A DNA stretch of 64,000 nt from Mesotoga infera (GTDB taxonomy: Bacteria; Thermotogota; Thermotogae; Petrotogales; Kosmotogaceae). Under the pieces are notes generated by a model. It saw nothing but the letters and a program-made list of their open reading frames with translations. It was not told the origin of the DNA and did not search any database. The stretch covers positions 868,001 to 932,000 of the forward strand of contig NZ_LS974202.1 in assembly GCF_900157305.1 (NCBI RefSeq), written 5' to 3'. Below, piece by piece: positions 1 through 9,329 of this stretch; the first letter of the stretch is position 1, and each line of letters opens with the position of its first letter. The position numbers and the translations under genes are program-made.

Positions 1-1053
1 GGTTTGAAGGGCGCCGTAAATGTTCGTCATACCGTCGGCCTGAATCCTTCTGACTTTCTCTATCCATACACCCTTTTCAGAAGCGCTCAGCAGCCCCCCT
101 GTCAGGTCGTAAATTCCGTCGTCGAAGGTCACGATCGCAAAGCGGTCGTCACTTCGCAGCATCTGCAACACCTGTTCTAGAGCCTTCTTCGCCTGTTCTA
201 TCTTTTCGCCGTACATCGAGCCTGATATGTCAAGTACGAAGACAACATCCTTGGGAATGATGCGCTCTTCCTTCAATCTCGGTATGAGAGTCAGCAGGAA
301 GTAACCCTCCCCAGCTTTCTCATCCCAGAAAGTGGCGACAGAGGAGGGAATCTCTTCAGTTGAAGCCGTGAAGACCATTGCAACATCGGAAGACGGCACA
401 AAGTCTACCGCCTGGAAGATGTACTCTCTTCCAGATACCCCGGATACCTGGACCTCTTTCAGGGTATGTGTTGGTGAAAAGACCTCGGCTATTTCATCGG
501 TTGTCTTGATTCTTATGCTCACCCTACCTATCGGAGCAGTAAGAAAGCTGTCGATTTTCAAGGGATAGATCATGGTGTATGCGTTGGAAGAGATCTCCAG
601 CGGTTGTGTATATTCTATATGGAATTGCCGCTTTTCACCCGGCTCGAAGGGAAAGACGCTCAGACGGATCAACTGGCTGCCGACGTATTCGAGAAGAGCC
701 GGGTCTTTCAACTTGGCTACGATCTCCTGGTATATCTTTCTTGCCTCGTCGGCCGGAAGAACCTCGCCCTTAAAGACCTGGTCTCCCACTTTCATCACGA
801 AGTCGCTTATAACTGCCGAAGAAGGTATGGGAAAGAGATAAACAGCTTCCAGTCTGTGACTGGAAACATTTTCGAACTCTTCCTCGATTTTTACCCTCGC
901 TATCCCATTGTCGAGAGTGATATCGACATTGTGATAATTCATCTTGAAACCACCGATTCCCGGTTCAACCGGATGCGGAGGTATTACCACTCCGTTGGCG
1001 GCCAGCGGGGCCACCATCAACAACAAGAACGCTATGACACTCATTTTTTTCAC
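1..1053 (-). CDS. VIT and VWA domain secreted protein (3' end outside window)
   Basis: The frame is open from position 1053 to the window edge, giving 351 residues. GTG at 1053 is chosen because GGGGGTG lies seven bases upstream; an in-frame GTG at 1062 overlaps that site. The N-terminus (MKKMSVIAFLLLMVAPLAA) is a signal peptide. Residues about 25-160 resemble a VIT (inter-alpha-trypsin) domain. A von Willebrand factor A domain follows, with the metal-binding DISGSM motif near residue 272, as in marine proteobacterial-type sortase-linked or TonB-independent VIT/VWA proteins. The family is thought to mediate metal-dependent protein contacts outside the cell; the partner is unknown. The missing C-terminus may hold a membrane anchor. 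Confidence 0.85.
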   Translation of the reverse strand, partial: MKKMSVIAFLLLMVAPLAANGVVIPPHPVEPGIGGFKMNYHNVDITLDNGIARVKIEEEFENVSSHRLEAVYLFPIPSSAVISDFVMKVGDQVFKGEVLPADEARKIYQEIVAKLKDPALLEYVGSQLIRLSVFPFEPGEKRQFHIEYTQPLEISSNAYTMIYPLKIDSFLTAPIGRVSIRIKTTDEIAEVFSPTHTLKEVQVSGVSGREYIFQAVDFVPSSDVAMVFTASTEEIPSSVATFWDEKAGEGYFLLTLIPRLKEERIIPKDVVFVLDISGSMYGEKIEQAKKALEQVLQMLRSDDRFAIVTFDDGIYDLTGGLLSASEKGVWIEKVRRIQADGMTNIYGALQT

Positions 1054-1182
1054 GTGTTTCACCCCCTTTTCTTTCTACGGACTTATGACGCCTCTAAAAG
1101 CCAGAAAGTTTTCAGAAGAGAGTAACAAAACCCTCCGACCCCTTTCGAAATCAAAGTCCGCAGAGGAGCTACACGGTGAAAA

Positions 1183-1208
1183 CCCGGAGATCGATATCGA
1201 TCTCCGGG
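1183..1208 (-). terminator. Intrinsic terminator after the ribose-type binding protein gene
   Basis: A perfect 26-base palindrome (CCCGGAGATCGAT and its complement) lies 25 bases past the stop of the binding-protein gene. On the minus strand TTTTC follows. It separates the sugar operon from the VIT/VWA gene. The T run is short, so termination may be partial. Confidence 0.7.
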
Positions 1209-1233
1209 AATGTGTTCAGGGTAGGAAGGCAGT

Positions 1234-2196
1234 TTAGAATATCGAATCCGGTTCGTAGTAATTGGCCGCGTTTTCCGGTACGATCAGTTCAGCGGCAAGA
1301 ATGATCTTAGAAGGAATCTGCTGCTGGTAGAAGCCGTTCAATTGTTCCCCTCTCATCGCCATCACGGCCATCGATATGCCCGTTGCGATCATCGAAGGAG
1401 GATAAGTCACATCGGCCTTGACGAGAGGATCGTTGTCCATAACCTTCTTGATCATTTCTTTGGAGCCGGCGCCACCGAGGAAGATCTTAATATCGTTTCT
1501 GCCGGATTCCTTGTAGGCCTGGAGAACGCCTTTCAGCACATCGTCATCCTGCGCCCAGACCGCATCGATCTTCTTGTACTTCTGGAGGTAATTCTCCATT
1601 ATTTCCAGACCCTTTTCCGTCTGCCAGTACGCGGGTTGAGAGTCGAGAATCCTTATATCTGGATACTTAGCGATAACAGCTTTGAAGGCGTCGACTCTTT
1701 CGCTGTTGATAACACAGGGGATTCCCTCCAGCACGACGATGTCGCCTTTGTAATTGAGAGCTTTCGCGAGCCACTCTCCAGAAACACGGCCCAGACCTGG
1801 GTTGTCTCCTGCAACGTAAACGTTCTCGACAGGCTTGGTAAGGCCTCTGTCAACCGATACCACGAAGATTCCACTGTTGTAGGCCTTTTCAACAACCGGG
1901 GTAAGAGGTTCGGAATCGTGTGCCAGTATTACCAGGGCATCGATACCCTTTACCATAAGATCTTCAACGTCTCCGACCTGTTTCGCTGCCGAATCGGCCG
2001 TCACCAGGAAGAACTCTACATCGGGATCCTTTACGTTCCAGTCCTTAATTGCCTTCTGTGCCCACCAGACGATGCCGCCAGTCCAGCCATGATCTGCACT
2101 GGGTATTGCCACTCCGATTTTGATCTTCTCGGCCGCAAAGGCAAAAGCGGAGAGAAGGAAAACCACGAGAATAGTAAGTACCAACGCTTTTTTCAC
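1234..2196 (-). CDS. Sugar ABC transporter substrate-binding protein (RbsB type)
   Basis: Encodes 320 residues. GTG at 2196 is chosen because AAAGGAGGTG sits at the right distance and the protein then opens directly with a signal peptide (KKALVLTILVVFLLSAFAFA). The mature part (KIKIGVAIPS, then VKGIDALVILAHDSEPLTP, then VYVAGDNPGLG) is the periplasmic-binding protein type 1 fold used for ribose, xylose, galactose and inositol. It is the last gene of a minus-strand operon with permease, ATPase, isomerase-like and oxidoreductase genes. The substrate cannot be read from sequence; the neighbours suggest a cyclic polyol or unusual hexose. A terminator hairpin follows. Confidence 0.92.
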   Translation of the reverse strand: MKKALVLTILVVFLLSAFAFAAEKIKIGVAIPSADHGWTGGIVWWAQKAIKDWNVKDPDVEFFLVTADSAAKQVGDVEDLMVKGIDALVILAHDSEPLTPVVEKAYNSGIFVVSVDRGLTKPVENVYVAGDNPGLGRVSGEWLAKALNYKGDIVVLEGIPCVINSERVDAFKAVIAKYPDIRILDSQPAYWQTEKGLEIMENYLQKYKKIDAVWAQDDDVLKGVLQAYKESGRNDIKIFLGGAGSKEMIKKVMDNDPLVKADVTYPPSMIATGISMAVMAMRGEQLNGFYQQQIPSKIILAAELIVPENAANYYEPDSIF

Positions 2197-2270
2197 AAAA
2201 ACACCTCCTTTTGGGTAGTAATTCGTCTTGTGTCCCATAAATACATTAATACCGAATTTTTCCGACGACG

Positions 2271-3245
2271 CTACTGGTTCTTTTTGCGCTGGATCAAAAC
2301 TGCGCCGATGATAACTATACCCTTAACCGTACCCTGCAGATAAGGCGATACGCCCAGCATGTTGAGCATGTTGTTGATTATACCCAGAGTGATCGCACCG
2401 ATCACCGTACCGAAGATCGACCCCGTCCCTCCAGTCATGGGCGTTCCGCCGATTATGACGGCGGCTATCGCGTCAAGCTCGTAGTTGGACCCACCTGTTG
2501 TCGAACTCATGGAGTTCAATCTTGCCGAGAGGAAAACGGCCGAGAAGCCAACGGTGATTCCGACCGTTACATACGAGATAAACCTGGTGAGATTGACCTT
2601 TATGGCCGAATACTTCGCGACCTTTGGATTTGAACCGACGGCACACAGGTACCGGCCGTAACGCGTCTGCTTGAGGATCACAGAAAAGATTATCGCGAGA
2701 ACTATGAAAACCACGACCGGATTGGGTATCTCCAGTATCTTTCCCATCCCCAGGTCGGGGAAGAGGTTGCTCTGGGATCTAAAAACTCCTGCCGAACCCA
2801 CATACAACGCCATTGACCTGAATATGGCCATAGTGCCCAGTGTGGCTATGAAGGGAGCGATCTTGCCCAGTGTGATCATGAGCCCGTTGAGAGCGCCGAG
2901 TCCCGCACCGAAGAGTATTCCAACTACCAGAGCGAAGAATATAGCCCATGCCTCGGCGGCGGCCCCAAAGACTCCTATCGCCCAGTTCAGAGTCAGTATA
3001 ACCACGCCTCCGACGAGGGCAACCATAGAACCGACGGAGAGATCGATCCCTCCGGAAATTATCACGAAAGTCATGCCGAGAGCGATTATCCCCGTGTAGG
3101 AAACCTGCCTCATTATGTTCAGCAGGTTCTGCACCTGTAGAAAGTAAGGACTCGCTATCGCTGAGATTATAAACAGTACGGCGAGAGCTACCAGTGGACC
3201 GAACCTCTCGTATTCAAAACGTCTTCTGGAAGTTTCAACGGCCAT
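2271..3245 (-). CDS. Sugar ABC transporter permease (RbsC type)
   Basis: Encodes 324 residues with about eight to ten membrane segments and the family signature GGIDLSVGSMVALVGG near residues 65-80. It forms the membrane channel for the adjacent ATPase and binding protein. ATG at 3245 is preferred over an upstream in-frame TTG at 3254 because GGGGGT lies eight bases before the ATG and directly abuts the TTG. The ATPase stop codon is just upstream, so translation is probably coupled. Confidence 0.92.
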   Translation of the reverse strand: MAVETSRRRFEYERFGPLVALAVLFIISAIASPYFLQVQNLLNIMRQVSYTGIIALGMTFVIISGGIDLSVGSMVALVGGVVILTLNWAIGVFGAAAEAWAIFFALVVGILFGAGLGALNGLMITLGKIAPFIATLGTMAIFRSMALYVGSAGVFRSQSNLFPDLGMGKILEIPNPVVVFIVLAIIFSVILKQTRYGRYLCAVGSNPKVAKYSAIKVNLTRFISYVTVGITVGFSAVFLSARLNSMSSTTGGSNYELDAIAAVIIGGTPMTGGTGSIFGTVIGAITLGIINNMLNMLGVSPYLQGTVKGIVIIGAVLIQRKKNQ

Positions 3246-3246
3246 A

Positions 3247-4740
3247 TCATGCAACCCCCTTGAGTCCAGTCGCGTGAAGCATTATTTCTTCCTCGTTTAT
3301 ATGTTCTCCCTCCAGGATACCTGTGACCGTGCCCTCTTTCATAACGACAACGCGGTTACTCATACCGATTATCTCCTCGAGCTCGGAGGATATTATGATA
3401 CACGAAACCCCTTCCTTTACGAGCTCGTTGATGAACCGGTAGATCTCTCTTTTGGCGTTGACATCTATTCCTCTTGTGGGTTCATCGAAAATGAAGATCT
3501 CCGGTTGCGGATCTAGCGACTTGGCGAGTGAAACCTTCTGCTGATTCCCGCCGCTGAAAAATTCAAGCCTTGTTTTTAGAGATGCTGCCCTTATGTTGAA
3601 TTTATCCACGTACTGCTGGGTCTTTTCCTTTTCCAGCTTGTGGTTTATGAGTATCCTGGAGTAAGCCGGCAGTGATATCAAAGTCGTGTTGCCTATTATA
3701 TCGAAGGAGACAAGTATTCCGCTACCCTGACGATCTTCCGACAGATAGGCTATTTTGTTTTTTACGGCATCGCTGGGAGATTTTATCTCCACGGCCCTTC
3801 CTTTGATGTTGATGGTGCCGGTCTCTTTCTTTCGTATGCCAATGATCGCTTCGGCCAGCTCCGTTCTCCCTGCCCCCACCAGACCTGCGAATCCCAGGAT
3901 CTCTCCTCTCTTCAAGTCGAAAGAGATATTCTTCAGAAGACCTCGCACGGAGAGATTCCTGACTTCAAGAACAATTTCGTCTGACGGTTTGGTCTTTTCG
4001 GGGAAGACCTGGCTCAACTCTCTTCCCACCATTCTTTTCGCCATCTCATGCTCGTCCAGTTCGGCGGTCCCGGTTACGCTTATCGTGATACCGTCCCTGA
4101 GGACCATCACGCGGTCGCAAATGCTTTTCACTTCTTTCAATTTGTGAGAGATATAGATGATGGTTACGCCCCGTTCTTTGAGTCTCCTCATAAGGTTGAA
4201 GAGTATGTTTATCTCGTTCTGCGTGAGGACGGTCGTCGGTTCATCCATGATCAAAAGCTTCGAATCGTGGGCCAGGGCCTTGGCGATCTCCACCATCTGT
4301 TTCTGCGCCACACTGAGCCTCTCTATCTTTTCGTCTGGGTTTATATTGGTTTCTAGCTCCTTGAGGAGTTCCCGGGTTCTCTTCTTCATAGCCTTTTTGG
4401 CCAGAAAACCCCTGCCGGTGAGCTCGCTTCCGAGAAAGATGTTTTCGTAAACGTTGAGTTCGTTTATGAGGTTGAACTCCTGGGGAATGAGAGATATTCC
4501 GATAGCCTTGGCGTGTATGGGATCCTTGACCTCGACTTCCCGACCTTCGAAGAAGAGTTTTCCTTCGGTAGGGTTATAGATCCCGCTGAAAATTTTAACA
4601 AGAGTCGATTTTCCGGCGCCGTTTTCGCCGATTATCCCGAAGATCTCGCCCTTCTCTATTTCTACGTTTATATCATCTAGAACCCTGACCCCGGAAAACT
4701 CCTTGGCGATCCCCGAAGTCTTTATCAAGACCTCTCCCAT
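3247..4740 (-). CDS. Sugar ABC transporter ATPase, double nucleotide-binding domain (RbsA/MglA type)
   Basis: Encodes 497 residues with two ABC domains in tandem, the hallmark of ribose/galactose-type importers. The first has Walker A GENGAGKSTL near residue 38 and Walker B LLIMDEPT. The second has the degenerate Walker A GLVGAGRTEL typical of the family, the signature SGGNQQKVSLAKS, and FIFDEPTRGID. It powers import through the permease encoded directly downstream. It starts 12 bases after the isomerase-like gene ends. Confidence 0.95.
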   Translation of the reverse strand: MGEVLIKTSGIAKEFSGVRVLDDINVEIEKGEIFGIIGENGAGKSTLVKIFSGIYNPTEGKLFFEGREVEVKDPIHAKAIGISLIPQEFNLINELNVYENIFLGSELTGRGFLAKKAMKKRTRELLKELETNINPDEKIERLSVAQKQMVEIAKALAHDSKLLIMDEPTTVLTQNEINILFNLMRRLKERGVTIIYISHKLKEVKSICDRVMVLRDGITISVTGTAELDEHEMAKRMVGRELSQVFPEKTKPSDEIVLEVRNLSVRGLLKNISFDLKRGEILGFAGLVGAGRTELAEAIIGIRKKETGTINIKGRAVEIKSPSDAVKNKIAYLSEDRQGSGILVSFDIIGNTTLISLPAYSRILINHKLEKEKTQQYVDKFNIRAASLKTRLEFFSGGNQQKVSLAKSLDPQPEIFIFDEPTRGIDVNAKREIYRFINELVKEGVSCIIISSELEEIIGMSNRVVVMKEGTVTGILEGEHINEEEIMLHATGLKGVA

Positions 4741-4751
4741 TCTCCTGCTCC

Positions 4752-5744
4752 TCAGCTTCTAAGTGCATCGTCAAAGGCTATGTTGGAAGGTTCGAAATCC
4801 ACCTTCCTAACGAACTGTGCCGCTTCGCGGGCTCCGTACTCCCTCTCCATACCGCTGTCTTCCCATTCTACAGAGAGAGGACCAGAATACCCAACGTTGT
4901 TAAGCTCTCTTATTATCTCTTCAAAATCGACTTGGCCGTGACCGAGCGACCTGAAGTTCCAGCCCCTCCGGGTATCACCAAAAGTCAGCATGGAGCCGAG
5001 GATTCCGGCCCTGCCATCCAGTGTAACGGCCGCATCTTTCATGTGAACGTGGTAGATCCTGTCGCCAAAATCGCGTATGAAGAGGTGGGGTTTAACTCCC
5101 TGCCATATCAGGTGGCTTGGATCGAAGTTGAAGCCGAGCGTCTTTCTATACTTGAATACCTCGAGCAGTTTCTTCGCGGTATAGTAATCGAAAGCGATCT
5201 CCGTAGGATGGACTTCTAGAGAGAAAGTCACCCCTTCGGAGTCGAACCTGTCGAATATCGGTGTCCAGAGATCGAATATCTCTTTATAACCGTCTTCCAC
5301 CATCTTCTCCGTGGTCTGAGGGAAGGAATACCAGAACTTCCAAACAGGGGAGCCGGTGAAACCGGTGACGGTGTAGCAACCCATATTTCTGGCAGCTGTG
5401 GGTGCGAACATCATCTGTTTTATGCCCCAGGCTCTTATCTTTTCAGGATAACCCTTGCAACTGTCCGGTGCGAAACCGTCGAGCCTTGAATCGTACAGAT
5501 CTCCTACACATTGCCCCTCAAGATGAGCGCCGAGCGCCCAGCATTTCAGATCGTACTTCTCGAGGATATTTTTCCTGTTCTCCACATAAGCGGGATCAGT
5601 CGCGGCCCTTTCGAGATCCATATGATCGCCCCAGCAGGCTATTTCGAGGCCGTCGTAGCCCCAGGAACTGGCTTTTTTGCAGATCTCCTCAAAGGTCAGA
5701 TCGGCCCATTGACCCGTAAAGAGAGTAACCGGTCTCTTTCCCAT
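4752..5744 (-). CDS. Sugar phosphate isomerase/epimerase-like TIM-barrel protein
   Basis: Encodes 330 residues of the AP-endonuclease-2 type TIM-barrel superfamily (xylose isomerase-like, IolE/IolI/TSH families). Metal-ligand patterns are visible: FSLEVHPTEIAFD, FDPSHLIWQG, HVHMKDAAV and SVEWEDSG. ATG at 5744 follows GGAGGG at good spacing; an upstream in-frame start at 5771 lacks one. The adjacent oxidoreductase and importer suggest that the two enzymes convert the imported sugar or cyclitol through a keto intermediate. The exact reaction is unknown. Confidence 0.85.
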   Translation of the reverse strand: MGKRPVTLFTGQWADLTFEEICKKASSWGYDGLEIACWGDHMDLERAATDPAYVENRKNILEKYDLKCWALGAHLEGQCVGDLYDSRLDGFAPDSCKGYPEKIRAWGIKQMMFAPTAARNMGCYTVTGFTGSPVWKFWYSFPQTTEKMVEDGYKEIFDLWTPIFDRFDSEGVTFSLEVHPTEIAFDYYTAKKLLEVFKYRKTLGFNFDPSHLIWQGVKPHLFIRDFGDRIYHVHMKDAAVTLDGRAGILGSMLTFGDTRRGWNFRSLGHGQVDFEEIIRELNNVGYSGPLSVEWEDSGMEREYGAREAAQFVRKVDFEPSNIAFDDALRS

Positions 5745-5755
5745 AAATATCCCTC

Positions 5756-6919
5756 CTACATGTCTATCCATACGCTGCCGGCTTCAGAACTCTCGACAGC
5801 TTTGCTTATGAACTTGACTCCCTCGAGTCCATCTTCCACGCTCGGAAAATCCGCGTCGGAAATATCTTCACCTTTTTTCTTTTTCATCAGCGCAGTTGCG
5901 AAGTTGCGGTAGATGTTGGCGAAGGCTTCGTAATAACCCTCGGGATGACCCGCCGGGATCCGAGACGTCTTTGCGGCGTTCGGCAACATATAGCTTCCGC
6001 CCCTGGAAAGTATCTGAACCGGCTCACCGATATAGGCCACCCTGAGGTAGTTGGGGTTTTCCTGTTCCCACTCTATGGATCCCTTGCTTCCGAAGATCCT
6101 CACTCTCAGTCCGTTGTCGTGACCCACTGCAACTTGCGATGCCCAGTAAACGCCCCTGGCGCCGTTGTCGAATCTCACTAGTATCTCGGCGTTGTCGTCG
6201 AGCTTACGACCGGGAACGAAAGAGTCCAGACTGGAACACAGGGACTTGATCTTCAATCCGGTCATGTATGATACCGTATTCTCTATGTGGCTTCCTATAT
6301 CCCCGACGCAGTTGGATCGGCCAGTCTGGGAGGGATCGGTCCTCCAGGAGGCCTGCATATTCCCAGTGTCCTCCAGACGTGTGGCCAGCCAGTCCTGGGC
6401 GTACTCACCCATTACGACCCTGATCTCTCCAATATCACCCCGCCGTATCATTTCTCTTGCCTGTTTCACCATCACATAACCGGAGTAGGTGTAAGTGACG
6501 GCGAAGAGCAATCCCTTTTTCCTCGCCAGTGCGGCGAGTTCTTCGGCCTGCGCCAGATCTATGGTCAACGGTTTCTCGCAGACAACGTTTATGCCGGCAT
6601 TTAGAAACTCTCTTGCAATTGGATAATGCGTGTTGTTGGGTGTCGCGATATCTACGAAGTCTATGCAGTCTTCTCTGCCCGACTCCTTCCTGGCCATTTC
6701 AACGTAGTCTTTGTAAACCCTGTCGTCAGCGACGCGAAGTTTTTTCGCCGTTCTGAGAGTGTCTTCGTAATCTATCGAGAAACAGCCGGCAACGAGTTGT
6801 GCCAGACCGTCCATGGCGATCGCCTTTCTGTGTACGTCGCCAATGAAAGAGCCTTCTCCACCCCCAAGCATTCCATATCTCAGCTGACCTGCAGAGGCAA
6901 TTTCCTTTCCTTCAATCAT
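5756..6919 (-). CDS. Gfo/Idh/MocA family NAD(P)-dependent oxidoreductase
   Basis: Encodes 387 residues. The N-terminal Rossmann domain opens with YGMLGGGEGSFIGDVHR and continues to NVVCEKPLTIDLAQAEEL, the EKP motif that binds the cofactor in this family. The C-terminal half is the GFO_IDH_MocA beta-sheet domain. Such enzymes oxidise a sugar or inositol hydroxyl. ATG at 6919 follows AGAGGTGAG. It is the first gene of the operon that runs down to the binding protein at 1234. Confidence 0.9.
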   Translation of the reverse strand: MIEGKEIASAGQLRYGMLGGGEGSFIGDVHRKAIAMDGLAQLVAGCFSIDYEDTLRTAKKLRVADDRVYKDYVEMARKESGREDCIDFVDIATPNNTHYPIAREFLNAGINVVCEKPLTIDLAQAEELAALARKKGLLFAVTYTYSGYVMVKQAREMIRRGDIGEIRVVMGEYAQDWLATRLEDTGNMQASWRTDPSQTGRSNCVGDIGSHIENTVSYMTGLKIKSLCSSLDSFVPGRKLDDNAEILVRFDNGARGVYWASQVAVGHDNGLRVRIFGSKGSIEWEQENPNYLRVAYIGEPVQILSRGGSYMLPNAAKTSRIPAGHPEGYYEAFANIYRNFATALMKKKKGEDISDADFPSVEDGLEGVKFISKAVESSEAGSVWIDM

Positions 6920-7260
6920 AATTCTCACCTCTAGTTCGTATTTGTTTGTTCTTTCCTGTCAGATTCACGAAGAAATAAGAGGAATCTCCTATTATTGAAA
7001 TTATAGCCAAAGATTCACTCATTTCTGGTATGCCATCACGGTAATATAGAAAGAGGAAAATGGAATAAAATTATCAGAGAACGATCAAAGAACGATTGAT
7101 CTGACCAGATGGGTAATTATCGACTCAGATCGTTCAGGAAGCCAGAAAACGAATATTGTACAGAGAAGGTTGCGGAGTATTTTATTTTTTGCCCCATAAA
7201 AATATCTACTTCAACCGAAGTGATTTTGTAGATGAAATTGAAGCGGGAATTTCTCCCGCT
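6920..7260. promoter_or_regulatory. Intergenic region with likely promoter of the ribose-type operon
   Basis: No gene is seen here. On the minus strand a perfect -10 TATAAT lies at 7005-7000, about 80 bases before the oxidoreductase start; no good -35 is evident. Farther up, GATCAA/TTGATC inverted halves (7083-7101) and GAACGATC (7079-7086) with its complement at 7128-7135 could be regulator sites. A short hairpin, GAAGCGGG with its complement (7240-7262), overlaps the stop of the next minus-strand gene and may act as a weak terminator. Confidence 0.45.
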
Positions 7261-8271
7261 TCAACTCTGATAAGTCTTGAGTCCGCTCTTTATCTTTCCC
7301 CTCATGAGAAGGAAAAGCAGTCCTGTCGTGAGAGATATCCACAGAAGTTGTAGGAGAAAACCTCCCCATTCCGCGTTACGTGTAAGAATATCTTTCAGCG
7401 CGGCAAACGACCAGTAAGTCGGAGACCAGTAGAATATGAACTGTCTGTTTTCGGGTAAGACAAAAGCAATCATGACGGGCATCAACAGAAGTAGAACGCT
7501 TATTTTCATATTTGCCAAACCGGTCATCTGGCTGGAAGACATGACTCCGATCAAAAAACCCATCACTATGCCTATGACCGAACTCACAACAGTCACCATT
7601 ATGAGCTTGAGTATATCCAGACCGCCAATCGCGAAGATCAAGACGGCCAAAAGCGCGTGGACTATCGGCACAGAGATCCCCATTATGCTCCTTCCCAGAA
7701 GGAATTCGGCCTTCGAAATCGGCGTTACCATCAAGGCCCTCATGGCTCCGCTCTCTTTCTCTTCGATTATACTGAATCCTATAATGAAGCCTCCCAGGGT
7801 AAAAGAGAGTATGACCACAAAGCTGAAACCGAAGAGTGTAATCGGCGGTATCACTCTTCCGTTGTCGCTGAAGTCGATATTTATCAATGACGTGTCTCCC
7901 TCGAGTACAGCCGAAATCGCCAGCTCTGCCAGTTCACGCGCCTGTGGCGATTCGTCGCCCTGCATCACCAGGACGTACTTCCCCTCGCTCTCATAGACTC
8001 CAATCCGGTCGTCTCCACGGGCTACCGCATCTTTCATTTCCTGTATGCTACCCACCTGTTCTACGTTTGCGTACCTGTCCAGCTGAACGGCCAGTTTAGC
8101 CGCGTTCTCTGGCACGACGAAATCGATCGACAGGCTCTGAAAATCCGGCGATATCAGTTTGAATACGATCGTTAGTATTATGGGCGCAAGCAGTGTATAG
8201 ATCATCACTTTGTCCCTGCGGCTGTTCAGTGTGTCAAGCTTGAATATATTGAGAACTCTTCTCACATTCAT
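7261..8271 (-). CDS. ABC-2 type exporter permease
   Basis: Encodes 336 residues. An N-terminal membrane helix (MIYTLLAPIILTIVFKL) is followed by an external domain of about 140 residues and five or six C-terminal helices, the ABC-2 membrane layout of YhgE/DrrB/NatB-like exporters. ATG at 8271 follows GGGAGA. It lies 14 bases after a second permease of the same type, so the two probably form a heterodimer with the ATPase at 9326. The substrate is unknown; a drug, lipid or sodium extrusion role is typical. Confidence 0.88.
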   Translation of the reverse strand: MNVRRVLNIFKLDTLNSRRDKVMIYTLLAPIILTIVFKLISPDFQSLSIDFVVPENAAKLAVQLDRYANVEQVGSIQEMKDAVARGDDRIGVYESEGKYVLVMQGDESPQARELAELAISAVLEGDTSLINIDFSDNGRVIPPITLFGFSFVVILSFTLGGFIIGFSIIEEKESGAMRALMVTPISKAEFLLGRSIMGISVPIVHALLAVLIFAIGGLDILKLIMVTVVSSVIGIVMGFLIGVMSSSQMTGLANMKISVLLLLMPVMIAFVLPENRQFIFYWSPTYWSFAALKDILTRNAEWGGFLLQLLWISLTTGLLFLLMRGKIKSGLKTYQS

Positions 8272-8285
8272 CAAACCATCTCCCT

Positions 8286-9329
8286 TCAATTTTTTCGGAC
8301 TCGCTGCCCGTAAACCATCACCGCGACAGCGAAAGCGATCGCTCCCTCAAGGGCTATCAGCCACAGACTGGAGATGCCAACTTGCGTTGAACCAGGGAAG
8401 ACGGCCCCCTTGAGCGCAAAAAGGATAGTGTAAGTGGGCAGAATCCTGAGATACCAGGGCGAGAATCCCGGAATGAAAAAGGATATCATCGGCAGACCGA
8501 ATACGAGACTCAGCCCAAGCATTGGAACAAGCGACTGGGAGAGGTTGTCATAGAAACTCGCAAAGATAAGCGCTATAGATGTTGAAAGGGCGCTTCCGAT
8601 AATTACTATCAACAATAGCTCGCCATACCTCGGACCGATTCCGACAACCATGGGAGTCAGTATGAGAGTGAAGAGCACTCCAAGAATCGCGAGTACGATG
8701 ACCTTCGCCCCGAGATACTCCCATATCCTCCCCGGGGTGATACTGTAAGCCTTTATAGTTTCCTCAGACTTCTCGCCGAAGATCATGGCAAAGACAAGGA
8801 ACATTCCCAGCATTACCGCTTCGGACATCAAGAGAACCGGGAGAAAGGACTTGTTGAAGGGGATCGCTTCATCGACTGGTTTTCGATCTTCAAGATACTC
8901 GATACCATATCCCTCCTCCGAATTGAGAGCGCCCGTTCTCTGCAATATAGAAAGCCTCAACAGTTCCCTGATATCCTGGCTTTCATGACCCTGAAAGACC
9001 AGTTCGAAAGCCGGTTCTCTTTCAGAGCCTTTCAGAACTATTCCGACACTGTTGAAACGTCGGTTCATTGTTTTCTCGAGATCGTCTCTATCTTTGGCCA
9101 GTAAAAGTTTATCGCTCTCCATATCACCTCCGAAAAGGTTTTCCATGACTTGAGAGCCTTCTTCCATCTCGTTCAGGACCACCACATCCGGGCTCACGGT
9201 AAGATCTTCGGGGATGAGAAAAGTCACCAGAAGAAAGTACGCGATCGCGACCCCGACAACGAGAAGAAAGTAATAGCTCCGCCAGCCAAGTTTGAGTTCC
9301 TTCAAAGTGTTGGCAGCCAGTCTCATCAT
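8286..9329 (-). CDS. ABC-2 type exporter permease
   Basis: Encodes 347 residues with the same layout as its downstream neighbour: one N-terminal helix (YYFLLVVGVAIAYFLLVTFL), a soluble external domain, and a C-terminal membrane block containing FGEKSEETIKAYSITPGRIW. Its ATG overlaps the ATPase stop codon (ATGA), indicating coupled translation. It is likely the second half of a heterodimeric export channel. Confidence 0.88.
   Translation of the reverse strand: MMRLAANTLKELKLGWRSYYFLLVVGVAIAYFLLVTFLIPEDLTVSPDVVVLNEMEEGSQVMENLFGGDMESDKLLLAKDRDDLEKTMNRRFNSVGIVLKGSEREPAFELVFQGHESQDIRELLRLSILQRTGALNSEEGYGIEYLEDRKPVDEAIPFNKSFLPVLLMSEAVMLGMFLVFAMIFGEKSEETIKAYSITPGRIWEYLGAKVIVLAILGVLFTLILTPMVVGIGPRYGELLLIVIIGSALSTSIALIFASFYDNLSQSLVPMLGLSLVFGLPMISFFIPGFSPWYLRILPTYTILFALKGAVFPGSTQVGISSLWLIALEGAIAFAVAVMVYGQRVRKN

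Noticed and set aside
1342-2343. Plus-strand frame of 333 codons
   Set aside because: Antisense to the RbsB-type gene and part of the permease; no domain pattern.
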